Shown here: in pieces, positions 15,488-24,140 of the stretch | How positions within the stretch are numbered: the first letter of the stretch is position 1 | Layout: each line of letters opens with the position of its first letter | From: Pseudonocardia benzenivorans CB1190 | GTDB taxonomy: Bacteria; Actinomycetota; Actinomycetes; Mycobacteriales; Pseudonocardiaceae | Direction of reading: 5' to 3' | DNA length: 64,000 nucleotides | Assembly (NCBI RefSeq): GCF_000196675.2 | Contig: NC_015312.1 | Span: 6,402,501 to 6,466,500, forward strand | Notes under the pieces: model-generated | The model's input: the letters and a program-made list of their open reading frames with translations, nothing else | What the model was told of the DNA's origin: nothing | Databases searched by the model: none | Made by a program: the position numbers and the translations under genes

Positions 15488-15733
15488 TCAGCCGGCGGCG
15501 ACTTCGACGAAGTCCAGCGGCTGCAGGCCGGACTCGGCCACCGTGATGCTGGCCGGCAGCTCCCGACCACCGACGAACACCTGGAGGGGCGCTCCGGTAT
15601 CCGGGAGACGGCGTCCGATCGCATGGTGGGCGACCTGGTCGGCCACGCTGCTCATCGGGTCCTGGTCATCGACCGCGACGAGATGGACGACGAAGTCACC
15701 CCGCACGATGCCTTGGATCGGAAATGGTGCCAC
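15488..15733 (-). CDS. tmoB: Four-component monooxygenase hydroxylase, gamma subunit (TmoB type)
   Basis: An 81-residue ubiquitin-like TmoB subunit: PIQGIVRGDFVVHLVAVDDQDPM at the start, then SVADQVAHHAIGRRL and a C-terminal strand with PLDFVEV. It lies between tmoA (35 bp gap) and tmoC (10 bp), as in all operons of this family. Confidence 0.82.
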   Translation of the reverse strand: MAPFPIQGIVRGDFVVHLVAVDDQDPMSSVADQVAHHAIGRRLPDTGAPLQVFVGGRELPASITVAESGLQPLDFVEVAAG

Positions 15734-15768
15734 GAAATTCTCCTGTCACTCGTCACGATATGCGCAGG

Positions 15769-17286
15769 TCACACCGCGCGTCGGATCTCACCCGCGGCGC
15801 CGCCCGGGAACGCCCACGCATAGTCGTCGGCGTCGGTCCCGCACTCCGCGGGCGACAGGCCCATGTACCGCAGCGCACCTTCGACCGTCGGCGGCTGGAC
15901 CTCGCCGCCCAGGAAGCGGTCGATCAGCGACTTGTGACCGGCGAACCGCTTCGGGTCACTCTCGAAAACCCACTTGCACGGCTCGGAGCAGAACGTGTAC
16001 CGACGGCCTTCGTAGTCGACGAGCAGCGGCGCCGGGCTGGCGAAGTGACCGGTGACGTGACCGGCCGGCGTGCACACCGGGATGTGGCACATGTTGCACA
16101 CCATCGGGAAGGTCTCCGGCAGCGTGCGATCGACGTTGCCGCTGCGCACGTTCTCGGTGATGACGTCCCACCACTTGCCGAAGGTGTCGTTCCAGCCGGG
16201 GTACTTCTCCTCCAGCCAGTCCCGCTCCTCGACGGACATGCCCGCGTCCGGGTTCCACCACACCGTCGGCCGCCAGAACCACACGCCGAGGTGCAGTGCG
16301 TGGTGGTACCAGTCCATCTCCTCGAGGAACTGCTCCCAGTACCACGGGAGATCCATCCCGAAGTCACGGAACTGCTCCATGAACTGCTTGACGATGAACT
16401 CGTTCATGAATTCCTTGAACGAGTGGGAGCGATGCTCCAGGGGGGTGTAGTAGTCCATCGACAGACCGGTCAGCAGGGCGAAGAGGTGCCAGGCCCTCCA
16501 GAACATGTGGTCGATCAACCGCTGCGCTTCTTCCTTCTGGCCGTTGGCCAGCAGGATGCGCAGGGTCGGCTCGCCCTGCTGGGCATGCCGCGCCTCATCG
16601 GTCTGGATGCTCGAGATGAGCGCGCCGAAGTCGACGTCGCCGACCTTCATGGCGTCCGCCGCCATACCCAGGAACTGGAGGTTGGTGAACCCGGTCTCGA
16701 ACGTGAACGTCAACTGCAGTGCCATGGACACCGCGTCGTTGGCGGTGAACATGTCGTCGAACAGCGATCGGGCGGCGATCGCACCCCATTCGTTCGTGTG
16801 GAACGCCTTGTGCGCCCAGTCCATCCGCGCCTCCTTGTCGAGCAAGGTGTGCGGGAAGTAGGTCTGGATCTGGCCGTGGCGCATCTCGTCGAGCGTGCCG
16901 TAGGTGGCCATGTTCCGCCATGCCGCGGCACGGCCGAAGCGCCCCATCCGCGATTCCCCGATTGAAGCGAGATACTCGGGGATGGCAATCGCACCGTAGT
17001 GCGCAACGATTCCGGACTTCCAGCCGGCGTCCAGGTTCTCGAAGTGGTTCGACCGACCGATCGCCGCGTTGATCGAGTAGGCGGACTCGTCCTTCTCGGA
17101 CTGGTTGTGCACGTACTCGCGGTAGCTGATCTTGTAGGGCTCGTCCCAGCGCCACCACTCCTCCGCCGGGATTCCCCGACCATTGCTGAGCGCCTCGGGG
17201 AAGACCTGCTCCTCCTCGACGTATCGGAAGGTCCAGTTCATGTCCCTGGTCAGGTCGTACCACTCAGATCGATTGAGTTTGGGCAT
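15769..17286 (-). CDS. tmoA: Four-component diiron monooxygenase, alpha (catalytic) subunit (TmoA type)
   Basis: A 505-residue hydroxylase alpha subunit. The diiron ligands fall at exactly the toluene 4-monooxygenase positions: Glu104, Glu134-x-x-His137, Glu197, Glu231-x-x-His234. Active-site residues Ile100, Ala107, Phe176, Phe196, Thr201 and Phe205 are kept, while position 103 is Pro instead of the Gly of T4moH. A C-terminal YHS-like metal motif (CNMCHIPVC...FCSEPCKW) is present. In this context it probably hydroxylates an aromatic ring (benzene or toluene), but alkene or isoprene oxidation by the same family is an alternative. Confidence 0.9.
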   Translation of the reverse strand: MPKLNRSEWYDLTRDMNWTFRYVEEEQVFPEALSNGRGIPAEEWWRWDEPYKISYREYVHNQSEKDESAYSINAAIGRSNHFENLDAGWKSGIVAHYGAIAIPEYLASIGESRMGRFGRAAAWRNMATYGTLDEMRHGQIQTYFPHTLLDKEARMDWAHKAFHTNEWGAIAARSLFDDMFTANDAVSMALQLTFTFETGFTNLQFLGMAADAMKVGDVDFGALISSIQTDEARHAQQGEPTLRILLANGQKEEAQRLIDHMFWRAWHLFALLTGLSMDYYTPLEHRSHSFKEFMNEFIVKQFMEQFRDFGMDLPWYWEQFLEEMDWYHHALHLGVWFWRPTVWWNPDAGMSVEERDWLEEKYPGWNDTFGKWWDVITENVRSGNVDRTLPETFPMVCNMCHIPVCTPAGHVTGHFASPAPLLVDYEGRRYTFCSEPCKWVFESDPKRFAGHKSLIDRFLGGEVQPPTVEGALRYMGLSPAECGTDADDYAWAFPGGAAGEIRRAV

Positions 17287-17436
17287 GGCTGCTCCTGGGT
17301 TGATATTTCGGGCCGAACAGTCGGCGGATGAGGCGGTGGTGAATGGTTGGCTGCTGCGCAGTGAGTCGTCGCGCGATTCACCGTGCCGGAGGGGCGGTTC
17401 GGCTCCGGGTCGGCCGGACCGCGGAGGCGCGGTGGC

Positions 17437-17724
17437 TCAGGGCTGAGCGGCCAGAGCCGATGGGTGCTGGGCTAGCGGGGTGACCTGGACGCGCATGAAC
17501 GGGAACAACGGAAGAGACCACAGGATCTCGTGGAGCTCGTCGGTCGAGTCGACGTCGAAGATGCTGATGTTGCTGTACTGCCCGACGATGCGCCACAGGT
17601 GCACCCAGGTGCCGGCGCGCTGCAGCTCCAGGGCCCGTTCCTTCTCGGTGCCGACCAGGCGTGCCCGCTCGTCGGGGTCGAGGTCGCGGGGGACCGCGAC
17701 GTCCATCTTCACGTGGAAGAGCAT
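17437..17724 (-). CDS. catC: Muconolactone delta-isomerase
   Basis: A 95-residue CatC: MLFHVKMDVAVPRDLDPDERARLV at the start, the family block WVHLWRIVGQYSNISIFDVDSTDELHEILWSLPLFPFM, and a short Ala-rich tail. It converts (+)-muconolactone to 3-oxoadipate enol-lactone. It starts five bases after catB. The 150-bp gap between it and tmoA (17287-17436) has no gene; I see no clear promoter or terminator in it, though an internal promoter for the tmo part could sit there. Confidence 0.92.
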   Translation of the reverse strand: MLFHVKMDVAVPRDLDPDERARLVGTEKERALELQRAGTWVHLWRIVGQYSNISIFDVDSTDELHEILWSLPLFPFMRVQVTPLAQHPSALAAQP

Positions 17725-17729
17725 CGTTC

Positions 17730-18851
17730 CTACTTCCTCGTCCAGGCCCGGACGGCGTCGGGGTCAAGCTCGACTCCGAGTCCAGGACCGTCGGGCAGGT
17801 GCAGCTCGCCGTCGGCGTAGCGCAGCGGCGTGGTGAGTAGCTCCTCGCGCATCAGCAGCGGGCCGAACAGCTCGCTGCCCCAGGTCACCGCGGGAGCGGC
17901 GCAGGCCAGGTGCAGTGACGCCGCGGTGCCGATCGGGCTTTCGATCGACGTCCCGCCGTGGCAGGGGATGCCGGCTGCGGCGGCCACCTCGGCGATCGCT
18001 CTGGTCGCGCGTAGCCCGCCGGACTTGGTGGTCTTGAGCGAGAACACGTCCGCGGCCCGCAGCCGGGCCAACCGGAGCGCGTCGGAGGGGGTGCGCAGGC
18101 TCTCGTCGGCCATCACCGGGATCGGCAGCGCCCGGTTGATCTCCGCGAGGGCCTCGAACTCGGCGCCGGGCACGGGTTGCTCGATGAGCTCGATGCCGGC
18201 CTCGGCGAGCCGGGGCAGGTGGGTCAGCGAGGTGAGCAGGTCCCAGCGGGCGTTGATGTCGACCCGCACACCGGCGACGCCGGCCAACTTCTCGGCGACA
18301 CTGCAGATGCGGGCCACGTCGTCGGCCGGGTCCTGCGCGCCCATCTTGAGTTTGAAGCTGTGGTGCAGCCCGGCGTCGATCTTGGCCAGTGCCTCCTCGA
18401 TGACCACCGGCGCGGGCTCGGTGCCCAGCGCCCAGGTGACCGGGACCGATCGGCGGGCCAGGCCGCCGAGCAGGGTGTGCACCGGCACGTCGAGGCAGCG
18501 GGCCCAGGCGTCGTGCAGGGCGACCTCGACCGCGGCCTTGGCGTAGAGGTTGGCCGCCATCACGTTGTCGACGTCGCGCTGGATGCCGGCGATGTCGTCG
18601 ACAGTGCGGCCGACCAGCAGCGGCGCGATGAACCGCTCGATGACCAGTTGCATGGTCTCGACGGACTCGCCGCCCCACCACGGCCCGCCCGGCACGACGC
18701 CCTCGCCGACGCCGGTCACTCCCCCCGCGGTGCGGATGAAGACGAGCAGCACCGATTGGGCGTCCATGCCGGTGCGGGCGAAGCGGTGCGGGCGGCGCAG
18801 CGGCACGTCGAGCAGAACGGTCTCGACGCGGTCGATCCGCGTGTCACTCAT
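17730..18851 (-). CDS. catB: Muconate cycloisomerase
   Basis: A 373-residue enolase-superfamily enzyme of the muconate-lactonising group. The catalytic Lys pair is in FKLKMG, metal ligands lie in RVDINARWD, IELIEQPV and VMADESL, and the second base region is SLKTTKSGGL. Converts cis,cis-muconate to muconolactone. Start chosen at MSDTRI (18851); a longer frame overlaps catA. It is followed at once by catC and preceded 44 bp away by catA. Confidence 0.92.
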   Translation of the reverse strand: MSDTRIDRVETVLLDVPLRRPHRFARTGMDAQSVLLVFIRTAGGVTGVGEGVVPGGPWWGGESVETMQLVIERFIAPLLVGRTVDDIAGIQRDVDNVMAANLYAKAAVEVALHDAWARCLDVPVHTLLGGLARRSVPVTWALGTEPAPVVIEEALAKIDAGLHHSFKLKMGAQDPADDVARICSVAEKLAGVAGVRVDINARWDLLTSLTHLPRLAEAGIELIEQPVPGAEFEALAEINRALPIPVMADESLRTPSDALRLARLRAADVFSLKTTKSGGLRATRAIAEVAAAAGIPCHGGTSIESPIGTAASLHLACAAPAVTWGSELFGPLLMREELLTTPLRYADGELHLPDGPGLGVELDPDAVRAWTRK

Positions 18852-18894
18852 CGGGCGTCTTTCTGTTGTCGGGGATCGGACCACCCGGCCGCAC

Positions 18895-19749
18895 TCAGGT
18901 GCGGTCGAGGACAAAGTCGTACTCCGAGCGCAGCCGCCCGTCGGGCTGCGCCTTCGGGCTGAGCACCAGTTCGGGCTTGGTGGCGTTGGCGACGTCGCTG
19001 TCGAGCCACTCGCCGCCTTCGAAGTACAGCTGCGTGGTGACCGGCCGGTAGCCCGGCGCCCGCACGATGAGGTGCAGGTGGGCCGGCCGCCAGGGGCGCC
19101 AGCCGGCGGTCTCGATGAGCCTGCCCGTCGGGCCGTCGGTGGGGATCTGGTACGGCGCGGGCTGGACCGTGCTGATCTCGAAGCGGCCCTGGTCGTCGGC
19201 GACGACGACCCCGCGCAGGTTCCCCTCCGGGATGCCGGGGGCGAACCCGGAGTAGTAGCCCTGCGCATCCGCGTGCCAGATATCCAGCTCCGCGCCGGCG
19301 ATCGGGCGGCCGTCGATGTCGCGGACCTGGCCGGCGAAGACCAGCGGCGCGCCCTTCTCGTCCGGCCGGGCCGGCAGCGCGGCGACCGAGGGCAGCCGCT
19401 GCTGGCCGGGCAGGTAGTAGGGGCCCAGGATGCTGCCCTTGCTGCCCTGCTGGGTCTCGGCGGCCACCTGCTCCACGACATGCTCGACGAACACGTCGAG
19501 GAACAGCGGCCACTCACCGCCCTCACCGACCTCGATCAGCCACTTCTTCGCGGCCTGGAACTCGGGATAAGTGACCCTGTGGGCGCGGATGGCCTCGTGG
19601 ACACTGTCGAGCACGGCGCGCACGACAGTCCCGACGCGCTCCGGGGAGACGCCCTCGGGGGCGCCATGCTGCTGGTTCGCACGGAACGTCTCGGTAGCGG
19701 AGGCGCCGGACCCAGCGGCGGTCGGTGACACCTTGTCAGTGGTGGTCAA
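18895..19749 (-). CDS. catA: Catechol 1,2-dioxygenase (intradiol)
   Basis: A 284-residue intradiol dioxygenase. Non-haem Fe(III) ligands are visible as Tyr in GPYYLPG, Tyr in GYYSG, and two His in RPAHLHLIV. It has the N-terminal helical linker domain of CatA proteins. The start is a TTG at 19749 with AGGAG six bases upstream; the longer frame would overlap the monooxygenase gene by about 80 bp. Cleaves catechol to cis,cis-muconate. Confidence 0.92.
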   Translation of the reverse strand: MTTTDKVSPTAAGSGASATETFRANQQHGAPEGVSPERVGTVVRAVLDSVHEAIRAHRVTYPEFQAAKKWLIEVGEGGEWPLFLDVFVEHVVEQVAAETQQGSKGSILGPYYLPGQQRLPSVAALPARPDEKGAPLVFAGQVRDIDGRPIAGAELDIWHADAQGYYSGFAPGIPEGNLRGVVVADDQGRFEISTVQPAPYQIPTDGPTGRLIETAGWRPWRPAHLHLIVRAPGYRPVTTQLYFEGGEWLDSDVANATKPELVLSPKAQPDGRLRSEYDFVLDRT

Positions 19750-19777
19750 CGGATGCTCCTGAGGTGGGATGCTGCGG

Positions 19778-21373
19778 TCAGCGGTTGCGGAAGAACGAGA
19801 CGTCGTCGTTACCGACGAGGTCCGGGACGGTCCAGCCGTCGAGGTCGTACTCACCGAGGCAGGCTTCGGCGAGGCCCTTCATGGCCCCGGTCGTGCCCTG
19901 GGCCTCGGCGGCGAACAGCAGCTCGGCCTTGACGTTCTCATGGTTGCCCGAGTAGTTGCGCTCGTAGAGCTCGTGACGCCCACCGAACTCCGAGCCGACC
20001 GAGTCCCAGAGCGCCTTCATGACCTTGACCCGGTCGACGGCGTCGTAGCCGTTCGAGCCGCGGACGTACTTGTCGAGATAGGGCCTGACCTCCGGCGTCT
20101 TGAAGTCCATCGAGTGCGAGTTGAGGTAGATCAGCCCGCTGGCCACGTCCTGCTCGATGATCTCCTTGACCCGCGGGTAGCCGTGGATCATGAACATCCG
20201 GTACGTCAGGCCGTAGTCGAGCTTGGGCAGCTTGCTGCCGCCGATCCACTCGTCGGGGTTGTTGGTCATGGCGTCGGTCAGCGCCCAGAACACGTTGCGC
20301 CAGCCGATCACCTCGCCGACGCGGGTCTGCACGCCGCGGAAGTCCTTGGTGCCGGTGGCCTCCAGGGCCTTGAGCAGCAGGCCGGCGATGAAGTCCAGCT
20401 TGACCGCGAGCCGGGTGCAGCCGTGGAAGGTGAAGCGCGGGATGAAGCCGGAGACCGGGAAGAAACCGTTGATCTTCTCGACGTCGCCGTAGCAGAAGAC
20501 GTTCTCCCACGGCACGAGAACCTTGTCGAAGACGAAGATCGTGTCGTTCTCGTCCATCCGGGACGACAGCGGGTAGTCGAACGGGCTGCCCATCACCGCG
20601 GCCTGCTGGGTGTAGGAGGTGCGGCAGATCAGCTTCACGCCCGGCGCGTCCATCGGCACCGTGCAGATCAGCGCGAACTCCTTCTTCTTGATCGGGAGTC
20701 CGTAGTGGGCGATGAAGTTGTAGTTGGTGATCGCCGAACCGGTGGCGACGACCTTCGCGCCGCTGACGATCAGCCCGGCGTCGGTCTCCTTCTCCACCTT
20801 CATGAACACGTCGCCCACCTCGTCCGGCGGCAGGTTGCGGTCCACCGGCGGGTTGATGATCGCGTGGTTCCAGTAGAGGACCTTCTCCTGCGACTCCTTG
20901 TACCAGCGCTTCGCGTTGTCCTCGAAGGGCGCGTAGAACTCGCTGTTGGCGCCGAGGGTGCCCAGGAAGCTCGCCTTGTAGTCCGGGCTGCGGCCCATCC
21001 AGCCGTAGGACATCCGGGCCCACTCCGCGATGGCGTCCCGGTCGGCGAGCAGGTCGGCCGTCGAATGCGGGGTGCGGAAGAACGGGTGGGTGAACCCGGC
21101 ACTGCCGGTGTCGGTCGGGGTCGTCAGGACGTCGGCACGCTCGGGGTCGTGCAGTGCGTCGTAGAGCCGCGCGGTCATCCGGACCGGGTTGCGGAACGCC
21201 GGGTGGGTGGTGACGTCGGGGACACGCTCACCGTAGATCCACACCTCGCGGCCGTCGCGGATCGACTCGATGTACTCGTCACCGGTCATCGGCCGGGTGA
21301 CCGGCGCCCCGCCCGCAGCGGAGGGCGTGGCGGTCTCGGACGTGGCGGTCACGTGGTCCTGCTGGACAGTCAT
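19778..21373 (-). CDS. pheA1: Two-component flavin-dependent phenol/4-hydroxyphenylacetate-type monooxygenase, oxygenase component
   Basis: A 531-residue HpaB-family FADH2-dependent oxygenase (GDEYIESIRDGREVWIYGERV at residue 30, RTSYTQQAAVMGSPFDYPLSSR, DKVLVPWENVFCYGD). In rhodococci, members called PheA1 hydroxylate phenol to catechol and are encoded next to cat genes. The position directly upstream of catA and downstream of a flavin reductase supports phenol 2-monooxygenase. 4-hydroxyphenylacetate or chlorophenol substrates are alternatives. Confidence 0.85.
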   Translation of the reverse strand: MTVQQDHVTATSETATPSAAGGAPVTRPMTGDEYIESIRDGREVWIYGERVPDVTTHPAFRNPVRMTARLYDALHDPERADVLTTPTDTGSAGFTHPFFRTPHSTADLLADRDAIAEWARMSYGWMGRSPDYKASFLGTLGANSEFYAPFEDNAKRWYKESQEKVLYWNHAIINPPVDRNLPPDEVGDVFMKVEKETDAGLIVSGAKVVATGSAITNYNFIAHYGLPIKKKEFALICTVPMDAPGVKLICRTSYTQQAAVMGSPFDYPLSSRMDENDTIFVFDKVLVPWENVFCYGDVEKINGFFPVSGFIPRFTFHGCTRLAVKLDFIAGLLLKALEATGTKDFRGVQTRVGEVIGWRNVFWALTDAMTNNPDEWIGGSKLPKLDYGLTYRMFMIHGYPRVKEIIEQDVASGLIYLNSHSMDFKTPEVRPYLDKYVRGSNGYDAVDRVKVMKALWDSVGSEFGGRHELYERNYSGNHENVKAELLFAAEAQGTTGAMKGLAEACLGEYDLDGWTVPDLVGNDDVSFFRNR

Positions 21374-21414
21374 GGAAGAACCCTTCTCCCGTAAGAGGGA
21401 CTGGACGGGGCCGT

Positions 21415-21987
21415 TCAGGACGCGGCGGGCTGGTGGGCGCGCAGCGGGGTGAACACGGTGGTGGCGTCGAACCAGCCGCTCTCCGGGCAGTCGATCGAGC
21501 CGTTCCAGTGCACACCCGTCGGCCGGGCGGCGAGCTCGCGGAACTGGCCGGCGAAGAACAGCAACGGCTCGGCGTCGGTGATCTCGAGGTCGTCCACCTC
21601 ACCGATGACGATGAGGTGGTCCCCGCCGTCGTAGGTGCGCCACGGACGGCAGGAAATGGTCGCCGCGCAGCCGACCAGGATCGGGGCGGTCGTGCCCTGC
21701 GCCCACTCGGGCTCCGGCTTCTGGGGACGCCCGGCGAAATGCAATGCGGTGCCGAGCTGATCCGCGGCGAGGACATTCACAACGAACGGAGCCCCGTCGA
21801 GGTAGGTGCAGGTCCTGGACCGGCGGGTCAGGGTGACCTGGCAGAGCGCGGGATCGAGGGACACGGCCGTGAAGGCGTTCACCGTCGCACCGCGGGGCTG
21901 ACCGAGATCGTTCGCGCAGGTCACCACCGTCACCCCGGTGGCGAACCGGCCGAACCCGTTCCGGAGTTCGCGGGGGTCAAGGACCAT
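21415..21987 (-). CDS. pheA2: Flavin reductase partner (PheA2/HpaC type)
   Basis: A 190-residue flavin reductase-like FMN-binding protein: LRNGFGRFATGVTVVTC, GATVNAFTAVSLDPALCQVTL, and a C-terminal HLIVIGEVDDLE block. It should deliver reduced flavin to the oxygenase encoded just downstream. Start ATG 21987 has GGAGG eight bases upstream. It is the first gene of the leftward catabolic operon and is read divergently from the IclR gene. Confidence 0.85.
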   Translation of the reverse strand: MVLDPRELRNGFGRFATGVTVVTCANDLGQPRGATVNAFTAVSLDPALCQVTLTRRSRTCTYLDGAPFVVNVLAADQLGTALHFAGRPQKPEPEWAQGTTAPILVGCAATISCRPWRTYDGGDHLIVIGEVDDLEITDAEPLLFFAGQFRELAARPTGVHWNGSIDCPESGWFDATTVFTPLRAHQPAAS

Positions 21988-22096
21988 GGACCGTACCTCC
22001 TTGTACGCTGTGCGTTCAGGTTGCCCTTTCTGCGTACAGCGCAGAGTGCCGTACCCACGAGGCCGGGTCAAGAGGTTCGTACGGAAAGATGAGGAA
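21988..22096. promoter_or_regulatory. Divergent promoter/operator region between catabolic operon and IclR gene
   Basis: This 109-bp gap contains two related inverted half-sites: TACGCTGTGCG at 22004-22014 and, on the other strand, TGCGCTGTACG within 22031-22043. IclR regulators bind such dyads in divergent promoters. No clear -35/-10 pair is obvious. Confidence 0.5.
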
Positions 22097-22915
22097 ATGG
22101 CGGAGAACGACCGCGACCACATCCAGAGCATCGAACGCGGCTTCGCGGTGCTCCTCGCGTTCGATGCCGAACGGACGAACCCGACGCTCGCTGAGATCGC
22201 TGCCGCGACGCGGCTGTCACGGCCGGCCGTGCGGCGGATCCTCCTCACCCTGCAGCGCCTCGGCTACGTCAAGGGCTCCGACGGCCGATGGGCGCTCACG
22301 CCGAGGGTCCTCAGCATCGGTCAGCACTACTCGGCGTCCCACGCACTGATCGAGATCGTTCAACCGCACCTTCTCCAGCTGGCCGAGCGAACCCAGGAGT
22401 CCGCCTCTCTGGCCACGCTGGACGGGACGGAGGTCGTCTACATCGCGCGAGTGCCGGTGCGCCGGATCATGAGCATCAACGTGTCCATCGGTACGCGCGT
22501 ACCCGCGCACGCGACGTCAATGGGCCGGGTGTTGCTCGCCTGGGCGCCGTCGTCCGAAGTCGACCGCGTGATCGACGAATCCGGGTTGCGGGCGTGCACC
22601 GCACGGACGATCACCGACCCTGGCAGGTTCCGGCAGGCGCTGCAGGAGGTCCGGGATCAGGGCTGGGCCCTGGTCAACGAGGAGCTGGAGGACGGCCTGC
22701 TCTCGGTCTCGGCTCCCATTCGCGATCAGTCGGGCGTGGTCGTCGCCGCTCTCGCCTCCTCGACCTCGAGCGGCCGCTCGAACGTCTCCCTGCTGTGCCA
22801 GGAGGTCGTTCCGCTCATGCTGCGCACAGCCGAGCGGATCAGCGCCGACCTTGGCCACCGTGCCGCCGGTAGCCCTGTGAACCGCCCCGGCGTGTCCGGA
22901 GACCTAAAGGGTTGA
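22097..22915 (+). CDS. IclR-family regulator of the aromatic operon (CatR-like)
   Basis: A 272-residue IclR regulator. The N-terminal winged helix covers residues 10-75 (LAEIAAATRLSRPAVRRILLTLQRLGYV); the effector domain follows, with SINVSIGTRVPAHATSMGRVLLA and GWALVNEELEDGLLSVSAPI. Rhodococcal catABC clusters are likewise controlled by a divergent IclR protein. The last dozen residues (after SPV) are encoded by an IS3-type end at 22878, so the natural C-terminus has been replaced; the domains themselves look complete. Confidence 0.85.
   Translation: MAENDRDHIQSIERGFAVLLAFDAERTNPTLAEIAAATRLSRPAVRRILLTLQRLGYVKGSDGRWALTPRVLSIGQHYSASHALIEIVQPHLLQLAERTQESASLATLDGTEVVYIARVPVRRIMSINVSIGTRVPAHATSMGRVLLAWAPSSEVDRVIDESGLRACTARTITDPGRFRQALQEVRDQGWALVNEELEDGLLSVSAPIRDQSGVVVAALASSTSSGRSNVSLLCQEVVPLMLRTAERISADLGHRAAGSPVNRPGVSGDLKG
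22878..22904. repeat. IS3-family terminal repeat
   Basis: This end begins TGAACC and shares the core CCCGGCGTGTCCGGAGAC with both arms of the palindrome at 6753-6825. It directly follows the OrfB stop (minus strand) and cuts the IclR gene. Confidence 0.75.
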
Positions 22916-23023
22916 GTGACCGGCCTCGGTGAGGGCGGCGTGGTGACGGTAATGGGCCTGCTCGAGCTCGATGGGTGGGATGTCGCCGCAGGCCTGGAAC
23001 AGGCGCCGGTGGTTCAACGGTTG
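22904..23023 (-). pseudogene. IS3-family OrfB, C-terminal 39 residues
   Basis: The frame keeps only the OrfB terminus (LNHRRLFQACGDIPPIELEQ, then AHYRHHAALTEAG). The DDE core is missing; the sequence switches at about 23023 to an unrelated gene. With 22878-22904 it is the right end of an IS3 copy that marks the join between the catabolic block and the next module. Confidence 0.75.
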
Positions 23024-23277
23024 GAGGAGCCGTCGGGAGCCTGCTCCACCTGTACCCATAGGTCTCCCACGCCCACCGCTGGGGCCTGGGCCAGACCGTG
23101 CTCCAGCTGCCTGCGGACCGGCAGCACGGTCTCCCAGGCGGGCGTATGGCTGCTCAGGATGGGAGCCAAGAAGGCGGCGTCGCCGGCGACCAGCTGCCAT
23201 TCCACCTCGGCGCCCACGGCGAACGCGGCGCCGCAGCATTGATGCGGCCGGCCGTCCAGCCACACCGGCACATTCAT
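23014..23277 (-). pseudogene. Small DUF6578-like protein, C-terminus cut
   Basis: An 87-residue frame resembling small actinobacterial proteins of the DUF6578 type (MNVPVWLDGRPHQCCGAAFAVG, then a strand with VEWQL). Its ATG overlaps the stop of the HTH gene (23274-23277), so the pair is coupled. The last several residues are read from the IS3 OrfB scrap, meaning the 3' end is lost. Function unknown; family assignment is tentative. Confidence 0.45.
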
Positions 23278-23774
23278 CGGCGGGCGTCGTCCTCGGGCGT
23301 CTTTCCCTCTGCTCGGAGCAGGTTGTCGATGATGTCGCTGATCGCGTCCTGGGAGCGGGGCGAGAGCCGTGAGGCCCGCAGCATCATCGACTGCACCTTG
23401 TCGTCGCGCAGCGCGATCTGGGTGTGCAGCGCCTCGGCGTCCAACTCGGGGGGGTCGTCGTCGTAGAAGACGCCGAGGGAGACGCCGAAGAACTGGGCGA
23501 TCTGCTTGAGGTAGCGGTGGCTGGGGGTCTCCCGCTCCCCGTTGAGGATCTTGAGGATGTAGACCGCGGAGATCTTGCCGCCGTTGGCGTTGATCCAGCG
23601 GGCGACCTCGGCCGCGCTGTACGGCTTGCGGCCCGGCGGATGGACCGTCTCGAACAGGTAGTTGAGCCGCTCCGGGATCGATCCACGCCGGTTGGGCCCA
23701 GGTCGAGCGCGACCACCGTCAGGGTCCGCGGCGGCTGAGGCTGTCCCACCCGGTTGTACGTGCTCGCCGGCCAT
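23274..23774 (-). CDS. XRE-family HTH regulator (EspR-like layout)
   Basis: A 166-residue protein. Residues 25-95 form an HTH with long first helices (IPERLNYLFETVHPPGRKPYSAAEVARWIN and the recognition region ISAVYILKILNGERETPSHRYLKQIAQFFGVS). The helical C-terminal part (SRLSPRSQDAISDIIDNLLRAEG) resembles the dimerisation region of EspR-type regulators. Start chosen at MAGEH (23774) because GGGGG lies about eight bases upstream. It is divergent from the operon beginning at 24141 and likely controls it. Confidence 0.75.
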   Translation of the reverse strand: MAGEHVQPGGTASAAADPDGGRARPGPNRRGSIPERLNYLFETVHPPGRKPYSAAEVARWINANGGKISAVYILKILNGERETPSHRYLKQIAQFFGVSLGVFYDDDPPELDAEALHTQIALRDDKVQSMMLRASRLSPRSQDAISDIIDNLLRAEGKTPEDDARR

Positions 23775-24140
23775 GCGGGCCACCCCCTCTGTCGGTACGT
23801 GGCGGCTACCCCACGTGTGCCCTGCACACATTACTGAGCGCAACAACCCCTACTCGCCGGACACCTTCACGACTTATGTATAGCTGTACGGAGATGAAAT
23901 CGGTACAGTCGTACGTCGTCGGTGGGTACCGACGGCTGCAGTCCAGGCCGTCTTCAGACGTACTGAGCAGGGGATTCATGGTGGTTCACGGGACGCAGGT
24001 GGTACATCGGGTGCCGCCTTGCACCATCACATCCGGTATAGCGGCGCGTCCGTTGCCGTCTGTTCCTGCGCAGGCGCTCGGATCCGGTCGGGACGAGGCG
24101 CGCCCCGCTGCTGCGGTGACCGCGGTCGGTTGGAGGACCG
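23775..24140. promoter_or_regulatory. Divergent intergenic region with two dyads
   Basis: 366 bp separate the HTH gene from the rightward operon. Two dyads are visible: CTGTAC (23884-23889) with GTACAG (23903-23908), and CGTCGGT-GGGT-ACCGACG (23917-23934). They are good candidate operator sites for the HTH protein. A short plus-strand frame (23876-24157) overlaps but looks non-coding. GGAGG lies four bases before the ATG at 24141. Confidence 0.5.

Noticed and set aside
19769..21394. A 541-codon plus-strand frame opposite pheA1
   Set aside because: Antisense shadow of the HpaB-type gene, rich in Val/Arg/His/Asp as expected from complementing its codons.
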